64,000 nt of DNA from Centropus unirufus (lineage: Eukaryota; Chordata; Aves; Cuculiformes; Centropidae), in contig VYZI01000040.1 in assembly GCA_013397695.1 (NCBI GenBank), positions 3,376,472 through 3,440,471 on the forward strand, written 5' to 3'. Numbering within the stretch: the stretch's first letter is position 1; every line of letters starts with the position of its first letter. Shown here one piece after another: positions 1-10,639 of this stretch. Position numbers and translations under genes: made by a program. Below the pieces are notes generated by a model. The model did not search any database. It saw only the letters and a program-made list of their open reading frames with translations, and had not been told where the DNA came from.

Positions 1-600
1 CCTGGCCAGTTTTCATGCTCATTTCTCTCCTACAGGAATGCTGTTCTGTGAAGTGAAGCTGTCCCACTCGTGCTGGTGCGTTCCAGGGGCCTGGGATGGT
101 GGCAGCAGTGTCCCCGTCCCCACAAGTTCACTGAAGTCCTGTTAAAGTTACTTTCTTTGCCATGGCCTGAAATACAAGAGTTGGGTGCTTGCAGCCACAA
201 AGGTTTCCCTCTTTAGAAAGCTTTGCACCAGACACAAAGAAATCCTCAGAGCCGTGAGCTGCTGCCCGTAAATCCCCAGCCATTGCCCCTCTCCCACTGT
301 TCCGCAGAGCCGGGCACAACGGGGCCCTGGCAGGCCCCACCAGCAGGTCCTGCCATGGGATGCGGCTCCCAGCACTGCAAAAGAAAACTCTGGGGAAAAC
401 CACGCCAAAGGAGCCCGTATTCATCCTGCCAGAGCGCCTGGCAGCCCCGCACATCCCTGCCCAGCCACAGCCAGGGCTGGGAGAGAAATCGGAGGTTCTC
501 CCAGGCCCAGCAGCTGTTTGGGCTGTCCCTAAGGATCTCCACTGACAGAGCGGGTAGTATCCCAAAGTGTTTTCTAGCATATAATTCTCATACCACTTAG
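1..600. other. Gene-free, GC-rich stretch
   Basis: Open frames run on both strands here, the longest being 161 codons on the minus strand (128-613). They overlap one another in different frames, are rich in Trp, Cys, Gly and Pro, and resemble no family I know, so I read them as chance frames in GC-rich DNA. A pyrimidine run ending in 'ctcctacag' at about 24-36 looks like a 3' splice site, but the frames after it close quickly except one beginning at ATG 38. A non-coding transcript exon here cannot be excluded. Confidence 0.5.
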
Positions 601-739
601 ACAGTCTGCACATGCAAGTAGCCCTTTCTGCAATTTACTTCCATTTTTTCCTTATTCTGTCCTTGTCCATTGCTTTTATCCCACTCTGCTATGTATACGA
701 TGAGCTGTTTTCCCCTGTGCATGCAATACCAGGCCATGA

Positions 740-840
740 AACCCTCAAAGGTTACTGCACCTCACTTCTCCCTTCTCTAACCTAAGCAAACTCAGCTCTC
801 TTAATCTTTCCGTGGGTGTCTCACAGCTGGTTGGTTTAAG
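740..840 (-). mobile_element. Possible very old CR1-like relic
   Basis: The words 'aagcaaactcagctctctta' followed by 'atctttccgtgg' resemble the antisense CR1 ORF2 end, where a phrase meaning 'leu-phe-ser-leu-glu' reads in reverse as 'aagctgaacaactccagctctctc…ctttcctcatagg'. The match is short and degraded and neither the 3' tail nor the upstream reverse transcriptase part is visible, so this is a weak call. Confidence 0.25.
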
Positions 841-3700
841 CATAGGACAGGGAAATGTGAGTTCACATCCCCCTGAGGAAGATGCTTTCAATACTCACCT
901 ATTAAATCAAAAGAAGTTGCAGAATATCCTTTGCTTTTCCTTCACCTCTTGATGTCCACCCCCCCAGCCCATCCCCAGCCTTTGCTTTGTGGGCATGTCC
1001 AACCCTTCTCCAGTGCCCTGGAAACTCCCACTGTCAGCAGATGCTGAAGCTCTGGTCTGGGAGTCCCTGAATCCACCCCTGAATCCCTGTTTCCAGCCTC
1101 TTCTGAGGCCAGGGACCTTCCAAGCTCTGGAGATACACAGCGATCAGGCAGGTTTCCCCTCCTGCAGCACTGAACCATCCATCCATTGGGCTCCTGCGCC
1201 CAGCAGAGAGGCGCGAGGGCAAGGGCTGGAGGTTCAGTGCCGCACTGGAGGTGGCAGCCTGTGCCTGCCCTGGTTTGGGGACAAAGGTGTCCGAATCAGT
1301 CTGTGTGGCATCTGCAGGGACACGTCCTTGGCGGGAGTAAAAGCTCAGATCAAGAGCTGATATATCAACGTGCTCCGAATGTGACACATCTACTCAGAGG
1401 TGGTGGCAAGGAAAACCCGCATGAATTAAGTAACGGGGAGAAAAGGGTGAACCATTGTGTGCAGCTGCACTAGGAGGGTGCAGCTGAGGCCTTTACTCCT
1501 ACACCTCGCCAGGAGGACAGGTCTGGGTGACATCAGCACCCAGGAAACTGCAAGTCTTGCTGCCCATGCCAACAAAAGGTTTGTGAAGCCCCGGGGACCA
1601 GGCTGTCGGTACAAAGTTCTGCTCCAAGGGCTGGGATGCGGGCGATGGTGATGTAGCCTCAAGCGGTGCTGGCAAGCTGCCTCCCGGCTGTCACCAGGAC
1701 ACTGTGGATGTGATGCACTGACCCCCAGCAGCGGAGAAGGAACAGGTAGAATTGCTTTCAGAAGCTGCCACCAAAAGCAGCAGCTCCATCAAAACCTGCT
1801 GCCCTCTCCCAGGAGTGAGGCAAAGCCTCATGAACATCCCCGACAGGGATGGAGCCGCGAAGTGGGGTGGACCCTGGGGCTCCCCCCTCCTGCTGGCTGC
1901 TCATAAAACTTCCTTCTGTGGCTTCCACATCCCTCTGTGGCTCCATGGTACCCATGGTAGCTGCCACCTTGTCCTGCCCTGGGAGCTGCGCTCTGGACCC
2001 TGGCAGCCAGGCTGTGTGGGCAAGAGCTGCCCTGCTGGCGGCGCGCCAGGGAGGAAAGGAAATGCTGGAATTACATTTCTGCTCCTGGCATAAAAGCCAA
2101 CATTTGAAGACAGTGCTGATAGCTATGTTTTGGCAGATGGAAGAGGTTTTTGGAGACAAAGCACCTAACACATTTAGCTTTATTATAATTTTCAAGAAAA
2201 ACCTCATTGTGACAATTAATTCTTTAACCTGAAGAGGTTCTCAGCATCTTATAATTAAGCACAAAAAAATCAAAGCTCTGAAGATTAAGAACTGATATTA
2301 AAGAAAAAATAAGGTACTAGCAGAGTTGACCTAGTCTAGTTGATTTGTCTGGTAAATTAAAAGTATGCACCTCTGTATTACCATTACCCGAATCACTGGG
2401 AAGAACGGGGCAAAGCCTGAATTACCTTTTGTTTCCAGACACTCATGGAAAGGCTGCACACTACTGAAAACTGCACTTTGGACTCTGTAAAAAAAATACC
2501 TTAAAGCCACGCAGTGATGGTTTGGGAGCTGGTAATGATATCTCCCCAATGCATTCCTGCGTGGAATATGTGCCTGACTCCCCGTCCTCACAGATATCTC
2601 AAGGTCTGCAAAGCTGAGCCTCCAATTCCTTTGTAATTCGTATGAAGTGTTCCCCAATCAAGCCACAAAACTCTGGTGAAGTTGGAAGAGCTGGAAATTA
2701 CAACCCATGGCAGAGCAGATGGCGAAATCGCAGGGACTGAGTTACTGCTCCTTTGATGCCACCATCTGGGCCCTCTCCCACCTGCCCTGCAAACAAACCC
2801 TGGCAAAGTTTCTGCCCTCCCCCAAGGCCCCGTTCCCCACCAAGCTGGCCGACAGCATCTTACGCTATTGTTGAGTCCCTTTTTATAGTTAAAGTACTGC
2901 AAAGAGAAGAAAGACATAATTCAGAGGACCCTTGTCCTCTTTTTGCAACCTTAACCCTGCTCCCGTTCAACCCAGCAAAACAGCGCTGTCACCTTCCCCC
3001 GACAAAATGAACTCAGGTCTGTCAGAATCTTTCCCAGTGAGGTGAAATATGTAACAAATTCTGGCCTTTGTTACCCATTAAGCACAAAATACTTTAGAAT
3101 TGCTTTGACCCGATTGCATTGGTCGTCCTTGGTCCTGGTCATTGTCCTCATTACCTCTGCAGAGCACACTCACAAATGCTTCCAGGCTGAAAAATTACCC
3201 CCTTCTTACCCCACTCCTTGAGTTGTTTGCTGGGTGCAGCTTGCACAGGCAGGAGGGCTCCAGCTCCAGGCTGAGCCAGCCACAAGAACCTGTGCTGAGG
3301 CTCCTGGGATGGCCACAGACCACCCCACAGTAACACAACACAAACACAAACAAGCGGCAACAGCCCAGGCCAAGGGTGGGCTGGATCCTCTTCAGCTGAA
3401 GATTGGACTGGGGAAGGTAGGAGATGCTCACCAACCTGGGGAGAGGCAGGCTTTCCAGGGAAATTTTGGGCAAGTCCTCTCCTTGTTGGAGACTTCACAC
3501 TCCATTTCTGTTTATTCAACTGTCTTGCAGGACTCAGCTACCAGCAGAATTAAGGTCACAACTCATTCTTTTAAAGAGTACCCATTCAAATTTCTGTTGG
3601 GTCATGTTAATCCTTTATTTTCTTGAGTGGAAGCAGTTCTGGGAGCAACAGGACCATTCACCTCAATGAAGCCAGCCAGCCTGGGCACATGGTCTTTTTA
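840..3700. other. Gene-free stretch
   Basis: No gene or repeat is recognised. Open frames of 60-149 codons occur on both strands, including 1758-2207 (-), 1034-1387 (-) and 2331-2657 (-). They overlap frames on the other strand and lack known motifs. A good minus-strand 5' splice-site word (complement of 'actcacctatt') ends at about 897, but the DNA before it in that direction has no convincing acceptor. A local CpG-containing patch is seen near 2036-2056. Confidence 0.5.
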
Positions 3701-3707
3701 TTCTCAC

Positions 3708-4000
3708 CTGCTTTCTCCCCAGTAGCGCTGTGCGACGGCTCTGATCTCCCTTTTAAAGGAATCTCGTAGTCTTCCCTCTGAGAGCGCTTCGAGGTCTCTG
3801 CCACGCAGCAATCTGCTCACAGCATAATTATTCTCCTTTCAGGCCTCAGAGACTCCTGACATTTTTCATTGCCTGGAGAGAGGTAATTTTTCATTGCTTT
3901 CCTGAGGACGCTTGCGCTTCGCAACAGTAATGGAGCATCCAGCCACAGTGAGCTGCAGCCCATCGCTTATTTTTATCTCTTGATGGACATAAGCTGAAGG
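3708..4000. promoter_or_regulatory. Possible conserved non-coding block or orphan exon
   Basis: This stretch is poor in stop codons and repeats and holds several CpG dinucleotides in otherwise moderate DNA. On the minus strand a strong 5' splice-site word (exon end at 3708, intron beginning 'gtgagaat') follows a frame that stays open for roughly 35 codons and is rich in charged residues and serine. No pyrimidine-rich acceptor is seen at the other end. Further right, two copies of 'tttttcattgc' (about 3861 and 3888) and AT-rich homeodomain-like words suggest regulatory DNA instead. Both readings are inference; conservation was not tested. Confidence 0.25.
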
Positions 4001-5130
4001 ACTTCCAGCTAAGATTAGAAAAATGGGGAGGTGTAAGCAAAGCTTTTAAGCAAATTATTGCGAACCACCGAGACTTTCATGGTGGATGCAACATGATTTT
4101 GGAATTGTACAAGAACAAGATACGCTTTACAACGTACTGAGCTGTAAATAAAATGTAGCAGGAGAGAGGCGAGATCAGGTGAACCTAAAATAAATAAACT
4201 CTCAAATGCAATCAGAAACATCGCACACATCTCTACCTTCACCTGCCTCCAGCTACAGACCTAGAGGCCGGGTCCCCACCGCTGCTGGCATGTGATTGTG
4301 TCACCTGAGGTGCTGGGGGAGGAAAGACACCACTGGGATGCACACTGAGAAAGACAGAGCCCAGAAACTGCACTCCGGCAAAAGCTGCACATCTCCAGCT
4401 AGTTATTGCATTTTTTTTCATGTAGTCTGTTTAAAAGAAAAGAATTGTAACAGAAACCACTCTTGTAAACAAACAGAGCAGAAAAGCGTTGAGATTTTGA
4501 TCGGGATTTGAAATGCCGTGGCGTGCAAAAAGAGTTTTTAAATATTTCCAAAATATAGTATCTAACTTAACTTACCAAAACAGATGAAAAATAAAATCAT
4601 CTGAGTTTTGCCAGGTCTTCCCAGTGATTTGCTAAAGAGCAAGCATTTTAGTTTCAAGCTCTTAAAGGGGACTAGTTCTGCGAATGAAACTGTAAGGCAA
4701 AAAATTAATTATCTTTTCATTTATTTTTCTGGTAGCGTTCCCAGTGGTGCTGAAGAAAGGCAGGTGGGCTGGGCTGCCTTCTGCCCCTTACAAAGAGGAA
4801 AGTGGGGGGAGCTGGGGGATACAAACAGAGCTAGGGAACACTGCCCTGGACAGGGCAAATCCCTGCTCCGGAGTCTACCAAATTACCTTTCTGTCCTGCC
4901 ATTACTTTTCCCTCACATTAGAAGCCACTTTAAGGTTGCAGAGTAAAAGTCAGCCAATTTTCTCTAACACAGACTACGGCAAAAATGAGCATGAAGCTGC
5001 TTTTCTCCAGACAGGGGGCTTTTTTTTTTTCCTTTTTAAACCCAATCCTAAAATTCAAATTAGCTTCCAGCTCAAAGCCTTCACCACCAGGGCATGAATG
5101 CCAAATAGCCTGCTCCTGGTCCAATCTGTT
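4000..5130. other. Gene-free stretch
   Basis: Nothing recognised. Two close guanine runs at about 4805-4820 (six and five G) might join a G-quadruplex but no set of four runs is present. A homopolymer T run lies at 5020-5030. Short open frames on both strands look accidental. Confidence 0.5.
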
Positions 5131-5585
5131 CACTGCCTGGCTAATGATTATTCTCCATAGAAACCCTACCAGAGTCAGTTATTATTCTCTCCTCATGCAC
5201 TTGTATCTCTCTTGTATTTATATAAGATTAAGTAGCCCTGTTAGGTTTTTACCTCTCTGATTGGAGCTTATTTTAACCTCAATTAAGCCATCAGGCCAGC
5301 TTTCTGAAGGCAGAGCAATAGCATAGCCATTATCATTCTCTCCACCTTTTGTATGAAAATGATGTTGAGGATTGGTTGCTTTGGGGATTGCTCTGTGGCA
5401 GGTAACCAGGGCCCGGAGTAGGGGAGGATAAATGGTGCCAGACTCCCAGAGGTGCCGTGGCACTGTGTAATTATTGTTCCAGACAGCTGAAAGCAGCAGG
5501 GTTTCTGGTTCCCCTGCTTAGTTTCAGTCTGCTATGATTGCTGGCACAGGAAGATGCTGATTATAAGTAAACATTAATTATGCCT
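5130..5585. promoter_or_regulatory. Candidate cis-regulatory block (homeodomain-site rich)
   Basis: A non-repetitive AT-rich stretch with repeated homeodomain core words: 'ctaatgatta' near 5141, 'caattaag' near 5280, 'tgtaattattg' near 5466 and 'cattaattatg' near 5573. No frame longer than 82 codons crosses it and no repeat family is recognised. This texture is typical of conserved enhancers next to developmental genes, but that is inference from motif words that also occur by chance in AT-rich DNA. Confidence 0.25.
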
Positions 5586-5587
5586 TG

Positions 5588-5851
5588 CTACCCCACTGCT
5601 AGCATTGCAAGCAACAGAAGCACAGCGCTGTGCTTGGCTCCCACTATTGAAAAATCATCTATACGGGTTCCAGCGTCCAGATTTTCATCTTGCCAGGTCA
5701 GAAGACGTTGCTCATAAATATCATCCTCATGCATAGCTAGAGCTATGGTGTATTTTGTTCCACTGCTTTTACGTTGTACTTCGGTGTTGTTACTAACATA
5801 ATGACCAAAGTGCTTATTCTTTGAAGAAAGTGAGCTCAAGTGATGCAGCAA
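5588..5851 (-). CDS. Doubtful open frame, protein-like composition
   Basis: This frame of 87 codons is balanced in composition for its first 70 residues, with acidic and basic residues mixed, unlike the Cys/Trp/Pro-rich chance frames around it. A possible acceptor ('cactttcttcaaag') lies just after the first ATG in the minus direction, which would start an exon at Asn-Lys-His. No good donor follows before the stop at the low-coordinate end, where the last residues become a run of Ala, Val and Leu. I recognise no domain. Chance is the more likely explanation since frames of this size are common in this window; a relic of a processed gene is the alternative. Confidence 0.15.
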   Translation of the reverse strand: MLHHLSSLSSKNKHFGHYVSNNTEVQRKSSGTKYTIALAMHEDDIYEQRLLTWQDENLDAGTRIDDFSIVGAKHSAVLLLLAMLAVG

Positions 5852-5939
5852 ACAATTCTGTTATCTGCTCCAAAACAGAGGAATCATCTTGGTGTCTTTA
5901 AAGGGGAAAAAACCCCGAGACAAATAAAACTTATCAATC

Positions 5940-6500
5940 ATCCTATATGTCAAGGTAATTTCTTTCGGATGATGTAGGGTTTTTTTCCAAACGGCAGCCT
6001 ATCCCTTCCTCTTTGTTTTTATCTGGCTTTGAGATTTCTTTTTTTTTCTTCGCTAACAGAGGCTTAAAAATGCAGAGCCCACCGTGTTGCAGGCGGTAAA
6101 CGCTGCTCCTTGAGTGGCGTGGACAGTTACAAAGCGATTTCTGTGGCACTTGAAATGCAGCCTCGAACGCTGATGGAATTCCACTGCGCTGTGATTACGC
6201 CGCACTGCAGTGGAATAGGTTCAATTTGATTATCTGGCTATTCCATTTCGCCTATATTTACAACCTGCCTGACCTCTCGGGGAAGGGGAGGACAGGCAGC
6301 CAATCATGCCAGAGACATTTCAAAAGGTCAAAGCAATACAGCATTTACCACTATAATTCACGGGCTCTACAATTCGGAGACTGTGCTCTCATGACAAAAA
6401 TTGGCAGAAGAACATAGTTAATGTGAAATATTTGTCCATTCCCCGAGCAAATACAGAATATAGAGACTTTTAAAAATTCGCCTCTTTCTTCTTCTGGCAC
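5940..6500. promoter_or_regulatory. Candidate conserved non-coding block
   Basis: A non-repetitive stretch with paired words 'ccactgcgctgtgattacgc' and 'gccgcactgcagtgga' around 6180-6212, which give a loose inverted arrangement around the 'cactgc' core, and with homeodomain-like words ('tttgattatctgg', 'gttaatgtgaaat'). Open frames across it are short and lie on both strands. It reads like ultraconserved-type regulatory DNA, but this is a visual impression and conservation was not measured. Confidence 0.22.
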
Positions 6501-8640
6501 ACGATGATGTACAAGGGCATGAAAAGAGCATATGGACAACACCACATTTTTTAAAAGTCCCCCTTGGCTGGAGCAGAAAGGTTTGTGTTGGACTGGCTAC
6601 CTGGGAGCTGCCCTCCTGTATGCAGCCTCAGTTCTGACATGAACACATTTAGAGCCCCACAGGGATGCTTTGGAAGCTTTTTGGAGCATGCTGCTGCTGC
6701 TCCCAGATGGGCATTACCTTCTGCACCTCTGGCAGGGGGGGGTGTGTGTTTGTGCTCACCAGCAGAAAGCTCTTCACCAATTTTTGTTAAACTTCGCATG
6801 CAGTCCTCCCATTCTGAAGCACCGATTCGTGAAGGTCATAAACAACCACCCCCCCATTTCAACTGGCTAGCCAATAAGCGACGACCCCAAAGCATCATTA
6901 AAAAAATCTTGTCTATTTAAAAGTCACCAAAAGTCTGGAAGGAATAAAAGCAGCTTCAGGCTCCTACAAGCCAGTGCAGCTACCTAGTGTAGTATTTTTT
7001 TATTCCTCCCAAGTCTGAGTCCTGGGTCTGGGTGGCCACACAGTCTGGATCCCCATTTTGCACCTTTTGTCTGTGTTTAAACACTGACACTAAACTTCAA
7101 TCTCCACTGAAGTTAGACTTCGCCAGAGCTCCTGAGACCAGAGGCTGTGTGAGCCATAACAGTTCCATTTTGAAACCTGGACTGGTTTCTGTTTGTTTTA
7201 AAGGGAACACTTTGTATGACATCTCCTGAGAATTCCCGTCTATCATCTTACACGTTATTGGATTAATATAGCAGAAAGCGGAGTCTGAAAGGCAGCCTTA
7301 CGACCCAGCTCTTAGCATCTTTTATCTTTGCAGGAAAGATCTACTGGAAAGACAGTCTAAGAGAGCAGACCTGCTTGAAATAAGGTACTGCAGCAGCTCC
7401 ATGGGTCAGCGCACATCTGAAACGCAAAGTGGTTCTTCTGGGGAGGAATTTCATTTAGACCCTGGATCAAGTACAAAAAGGTTCACCTGAGGCTCGTGCT
7501 GCTTCTCTGTGCATGTGCCATGAGCTCCTGGTCCTCTTCTTTGCCTGTAATAGACATCTCTGGTGGCACCCTGCCTATGTGCACAGCTGAGCAGATGATG
7601 TCTCGGTCTAGGAGAGGGATGAGCACTGGTTGGACTACTGCTGCTTGGACTGTTTCAGGCAGAAAGTACTTTGTTCATGCAGCGCTTTCTGCTCCAGGCA
7701 GCAGCACTCCACACCACCACCTTCTGCCCAGTCTTCATACGGGCATTTGATGAGACACCGAAATAACAGCAGCTTGTGGGGAGGGGAAGAAGAGGAAACA
7801 AGACCTGTTGGACATGACAAACTACAAGTGCAAGGAAGAAAAAAAGGAGCATGGCAGGGACAGAAGATACTCGTGAAGCACGTCCAGGTCTCACACAGAG
7901 CACCTTCCCTGAATCCCAGCTCACCCTCACAGAAGGAAGAGAGGTCATGCACAGGGCTCTAAAGATAAAGACGACTTTATCTTTGCACCAGAGGAAGTAA
8001 ATACTGCTTTAATAAATACCAGCTTTAGTAAATACCAGCACTGGCTGGGTGTGCGGCAGGACCAAGGGCCTGCGCAGTTACGTGAGGTGCTTAGGGATGT
8101 TTCAGGCAAGCCCAACCATTGGCACAGGTTGGATTTTCTCTCTTCATACATGGAAAAGGCTGGCTACAATTGCCTTCACTTTTGTGGGGCTGCGGAATGC
8201 TATGAAGGGTGAGAGATGTCTATACAGATGACCTTCTCCCCACGAGCAGTCAGGAAAAAACCTCAACAAAATCCTTTCTAAAAGTGAAGCAAGGGGCAAA
8301 AATAGCAAAAAAAAAAAAAGTAATAAAAAAGAAAACAAACTAAAAATACCCACACCAGGAAACGATTGTGTCTCTAAGGCAGGATGAGAGAGTAACTCGG
8401 GAAATGCTTCAGCAGATAAGACAGATCAGTAAAAAACCCAACCCCTCCATCCCCCAACTCATGCATTGATCATGGGAGGATTGCATTTACTGGGACGTCA
8501 GCCCCAGGTAACCAAGCTGCAGGAAAGGCACTGTGTTGCCTCTACAGCTTAAAGAGACCATGGCTGCTACAGATATTGGCCTGGAGAAAAGGGTCAAAAT
8601 ACACAGAACTCTGCCAAATCTGTCATCTACAATGTCAGGC
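6500..8640. other. Gene-free stretch with a poly-A run
   Basis: No gene or clear repeat is recognised. A run of 13 A lies at 8307-8319 and a G-run of eight lies near 6736. Open frames of up to 118 codons (6564-6920 +, 7630-7962 +) overlap minus-strand frames and carry no known motif. The DNA from about 8520 to 8640 may be the eroded 3' end of the neighbouring CR1 copy. Confidence 0.45.
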
Positions 8641-9200
8641 ACACACATGTAGAGTGGTTTCCTGCTCAGAAAGAACCCCCTGTGTTTCAGTCTGTGCCCA
8701 TCGCCTCTAGTTCTGCCGGTGGGCACCACTGAAAAGGGCTCCATCCTCTTTGCACCCTTCCTTCCGGTATTTATATACACTGATAAGATTCCCACCAGGT
8801 CTTCTGTTCTCCAAGCTGAACAATTCCAGCTCTCTCGGCCTTTCTTCACAGGACAAATGCTCCAGACCCTTAATCATCTTTGTGGCCGTTCACTGAACTC
8901 TCTTCAGGATGTCCATATCTGTCGGGTACTGGGGAGCCCACTACCTGTGTGCGCACAGCACACCCGGTGTGGCCTCACCAGTACTGAGGAGAGGGGAAGG
9001 ATCACCTCTCTGGGCCACAGCTTTGTCCAGTGCAGCCAAGGCCTCAAGAGCACATTGCTGGCTCATGTTCAACTTGATGTCTACTGGGACCACCAGGTCT
9101 TTTTCTACCAAGCTCCTTTCCAGCCAGGTGGCCCCCAGGATACACTAGTGCATGGGGTCAACAAGACATCCCAGGTTGGCCTGAGCTGCACCTGTAGCCT
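8640..9200 (-). mobile_element. CR1 LINE fragment (ORF2 end)
   Basis: Read on the minus strand, this is the C-terminal part of CR1 ORF2, the reverse transcriptase polyprotein of the avian LINE. The high-coordinate end corresponds to the segment usually reading 'NNPMHQYRLG…LESS…EKDLGVLVD…NMSQQC'. It is followed by the 'ILPLYSALVRPHL' region and then 'ELFSLENRRP…' and 'TRGDGHRLKHR' (8649-8720). Many stops and frameshifts break it, and a short block between the 'MSQQCAL' part and the 'REVILP' part is missing. It is 5'-truncated as nearly all CR1 copies are, and its 3' tail with the octamer repeat is not recognisable, so the low-coordinate boundary is approximate. An old, dead copy. Confidence 0.85.
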
Positions 9201-10010
9201 TGCCTAATCTGACCTGAAGACCCAAATCTGGCATCCTCTCTCTCCACCTGCTGCTCCTCAGAAATGTGATCTAGCAGGCTTGTTTTTTTTTTACTCCGTT
9301 CAGACCCAACAGAAAACATGTTGGGGTTTGAAAATCCCCTTTCCACTAAATAAGCACTTCATGGCATTATCAGTGTTGCTGGAACCTCCTTCCCCTTCCC
9401 TCCAGCTTTGCAATCAGAGCTCTCATGCAGCATGGACAAGCCCACTGTTCAGCTCGTCGCCTGGCTTAGAAGGTATCAGATGCCCTCTCACTGAGGATAC
9501 TTTCCACCCACTGATCATTCAATAACCACAGCCACAGGGACAGTGGTCATCCTCTATCAGAGGCTGAAGAATCCAGCGTCACTGCTTGCTTCTCACCCCT
9601 CCATTAGATAACCACAGGGCTCTTCCTCTGGGATTGAGGCACCTGGACAGGAGAGCACAGCCTCACCACTGGCTGCAGTGGACTGGACCTCAAGGCAAGC
9701 AATAGAAGCCACCTAAGGTGGGGGAAATTTTCATTCAAACCCTACTTCTTCAGCCGGTTCTACTCCTACCAGAGGTATGGCACTGGAGTCATCCTGTCTT
9801 CCTCTGGCTAGGCCTGGAAAGAAAAGCCATTTTTTCTCAGCCCATCTTCAGTGAGTTCTTCAGGAAAAAGTCCAGGCAATGAAACCACCAAGGAGCAGCA
9901 ATACACCTCCTGGGTTCCAGGTCATGCAACCTGGCCTTGGATTATCCTTTCCAATGAGGACTACAAGCCCACCAAAGGGCAAAAATAACTGAGAAGGCTT
10001 TTCCAGACAT
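9200..10010. other. Gene-free stretch
   Basis: Nothing recognised. A plus-strand frame without ATG stays open from about 9635 to 9813 (roughly 60 codons) and reaches a weak donor-like word near 9774. It has no family resemblance and I do not call it. Confidence 0.45.
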
Positions 10011-10015
10011 TACAG

Positions 10016-10300
10016 ATGGTTAAAGATCAGGTGCTGCGAAGAGTGACATTGCAGCACCCTAAACACTTGGAGCACTTAGGCTTTAGGTTCCTGCATATGG
10101 GAATACAACACAACCTGCCAGGGCTTTCTTGGTGGCCGGCAGGTGGTGAGTGTCCAGCCTCCTCCCTTCCCATTGCAGGTTTATCGACGTCTGGAACTGT
10201 GGCTTGTACGTGCTGCCAAAATGAAATGAACATTCGTGCCCAAATTGTTAACAGATGTTGGGAGTATCTCAGAAAATACACGAAGCCCTAGATTGGTCTT
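10016..10300 (+). other. Gene-free stretch with a splice-acceptor-like site
   Basis: A textbook-looking 3' splice site (pyrimidine run, then 'cattgcag' ending at 10178) is followed by 17 codons ending in TGA at 10229, whose translation begins VYRRLELWLVRAAKMK. A terminal coding exon of this size is possible but very short, and no donor partner could be placed upstream. The wider frame of 91 codons (10016-10291) uses another reading frame and is unsupported. Confidence 0.2.
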
Positions 10301-10462
10301 TCAGCGAGAGATTAATACCGCAATGTCATCCAGGCACGGCGCTGCTCACAGTGATCTGCCAAGCCAAAGAAAGTCATTAACTAAGTTAAGACTGTGCTCT
10401 AAGTCCAAATAAGGGAAGAGGACAGTGGAAGTTTATCTTAAGCTATCCTTAGCTCACCTTAC

Positions 10463-10639
10463 TGTGTCTAGACGTGGCAGGTTGTCAGGCATCTCTCTCA
10501 TCGCCTTGGGAGTGGGTACGAAGCAGATCAAGTCCTTCAGCTCCCAGCTGAGCAGAGCGTGGCTCATGCTCGCAGACTGGAGCTGACTGGGAACCTCAGC
10601 AAAGCGCAGCTGGATTTCGAGCCTGCGTTTTCCAGTCTC
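10463..10639 (-). CDS. Candidate internal exon of an unrecognised gene
   Basis: On the minus strand a 3' splice site ('cctcaatacatcag', AG at 10641-10640) precedes 59 codons with no stop, followed at once by a strong 5' splice site ('gtaaggtgagc', intron starting at 10462; an alternative donor starts at 10457). Both ends are in phase 0, so the exon could be skipped without shifting frame. The peptide starts ETGKRRLEIQLRFAEVPSQL and ends LICFVPTPKAMREMPDNLP plus four residues. Of 59 third codon positions 41 are G or C, well above the surrounding DNA, which is what real avian exons often show. No signal peptide, membrane segment or known motif is seen. I could not place neighbouring exons of the same gene in the window. 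Chance, or an exon of a pseudogene, remains possible. Confidence 0.4.

Noticed and set aside
128..613. 161-codon open frame on the minus strand
   Set aside because: It overlaps frames in other registers and on the other strand, is rich in Trp/Gly/Cys/Pro, and has no known motif; GC-rich DNA explains its length.
4799..4822. G-quadruplex
   Set aside because: Only two long G runs are close together; four are needed for an intramolecular structure.
9635..9813. Stop-free plus-strand stretch without ATG ending near a donor-like word
   Set aside because: The donor is weak, no acceptor is seen, and such open stretches are common by chance.
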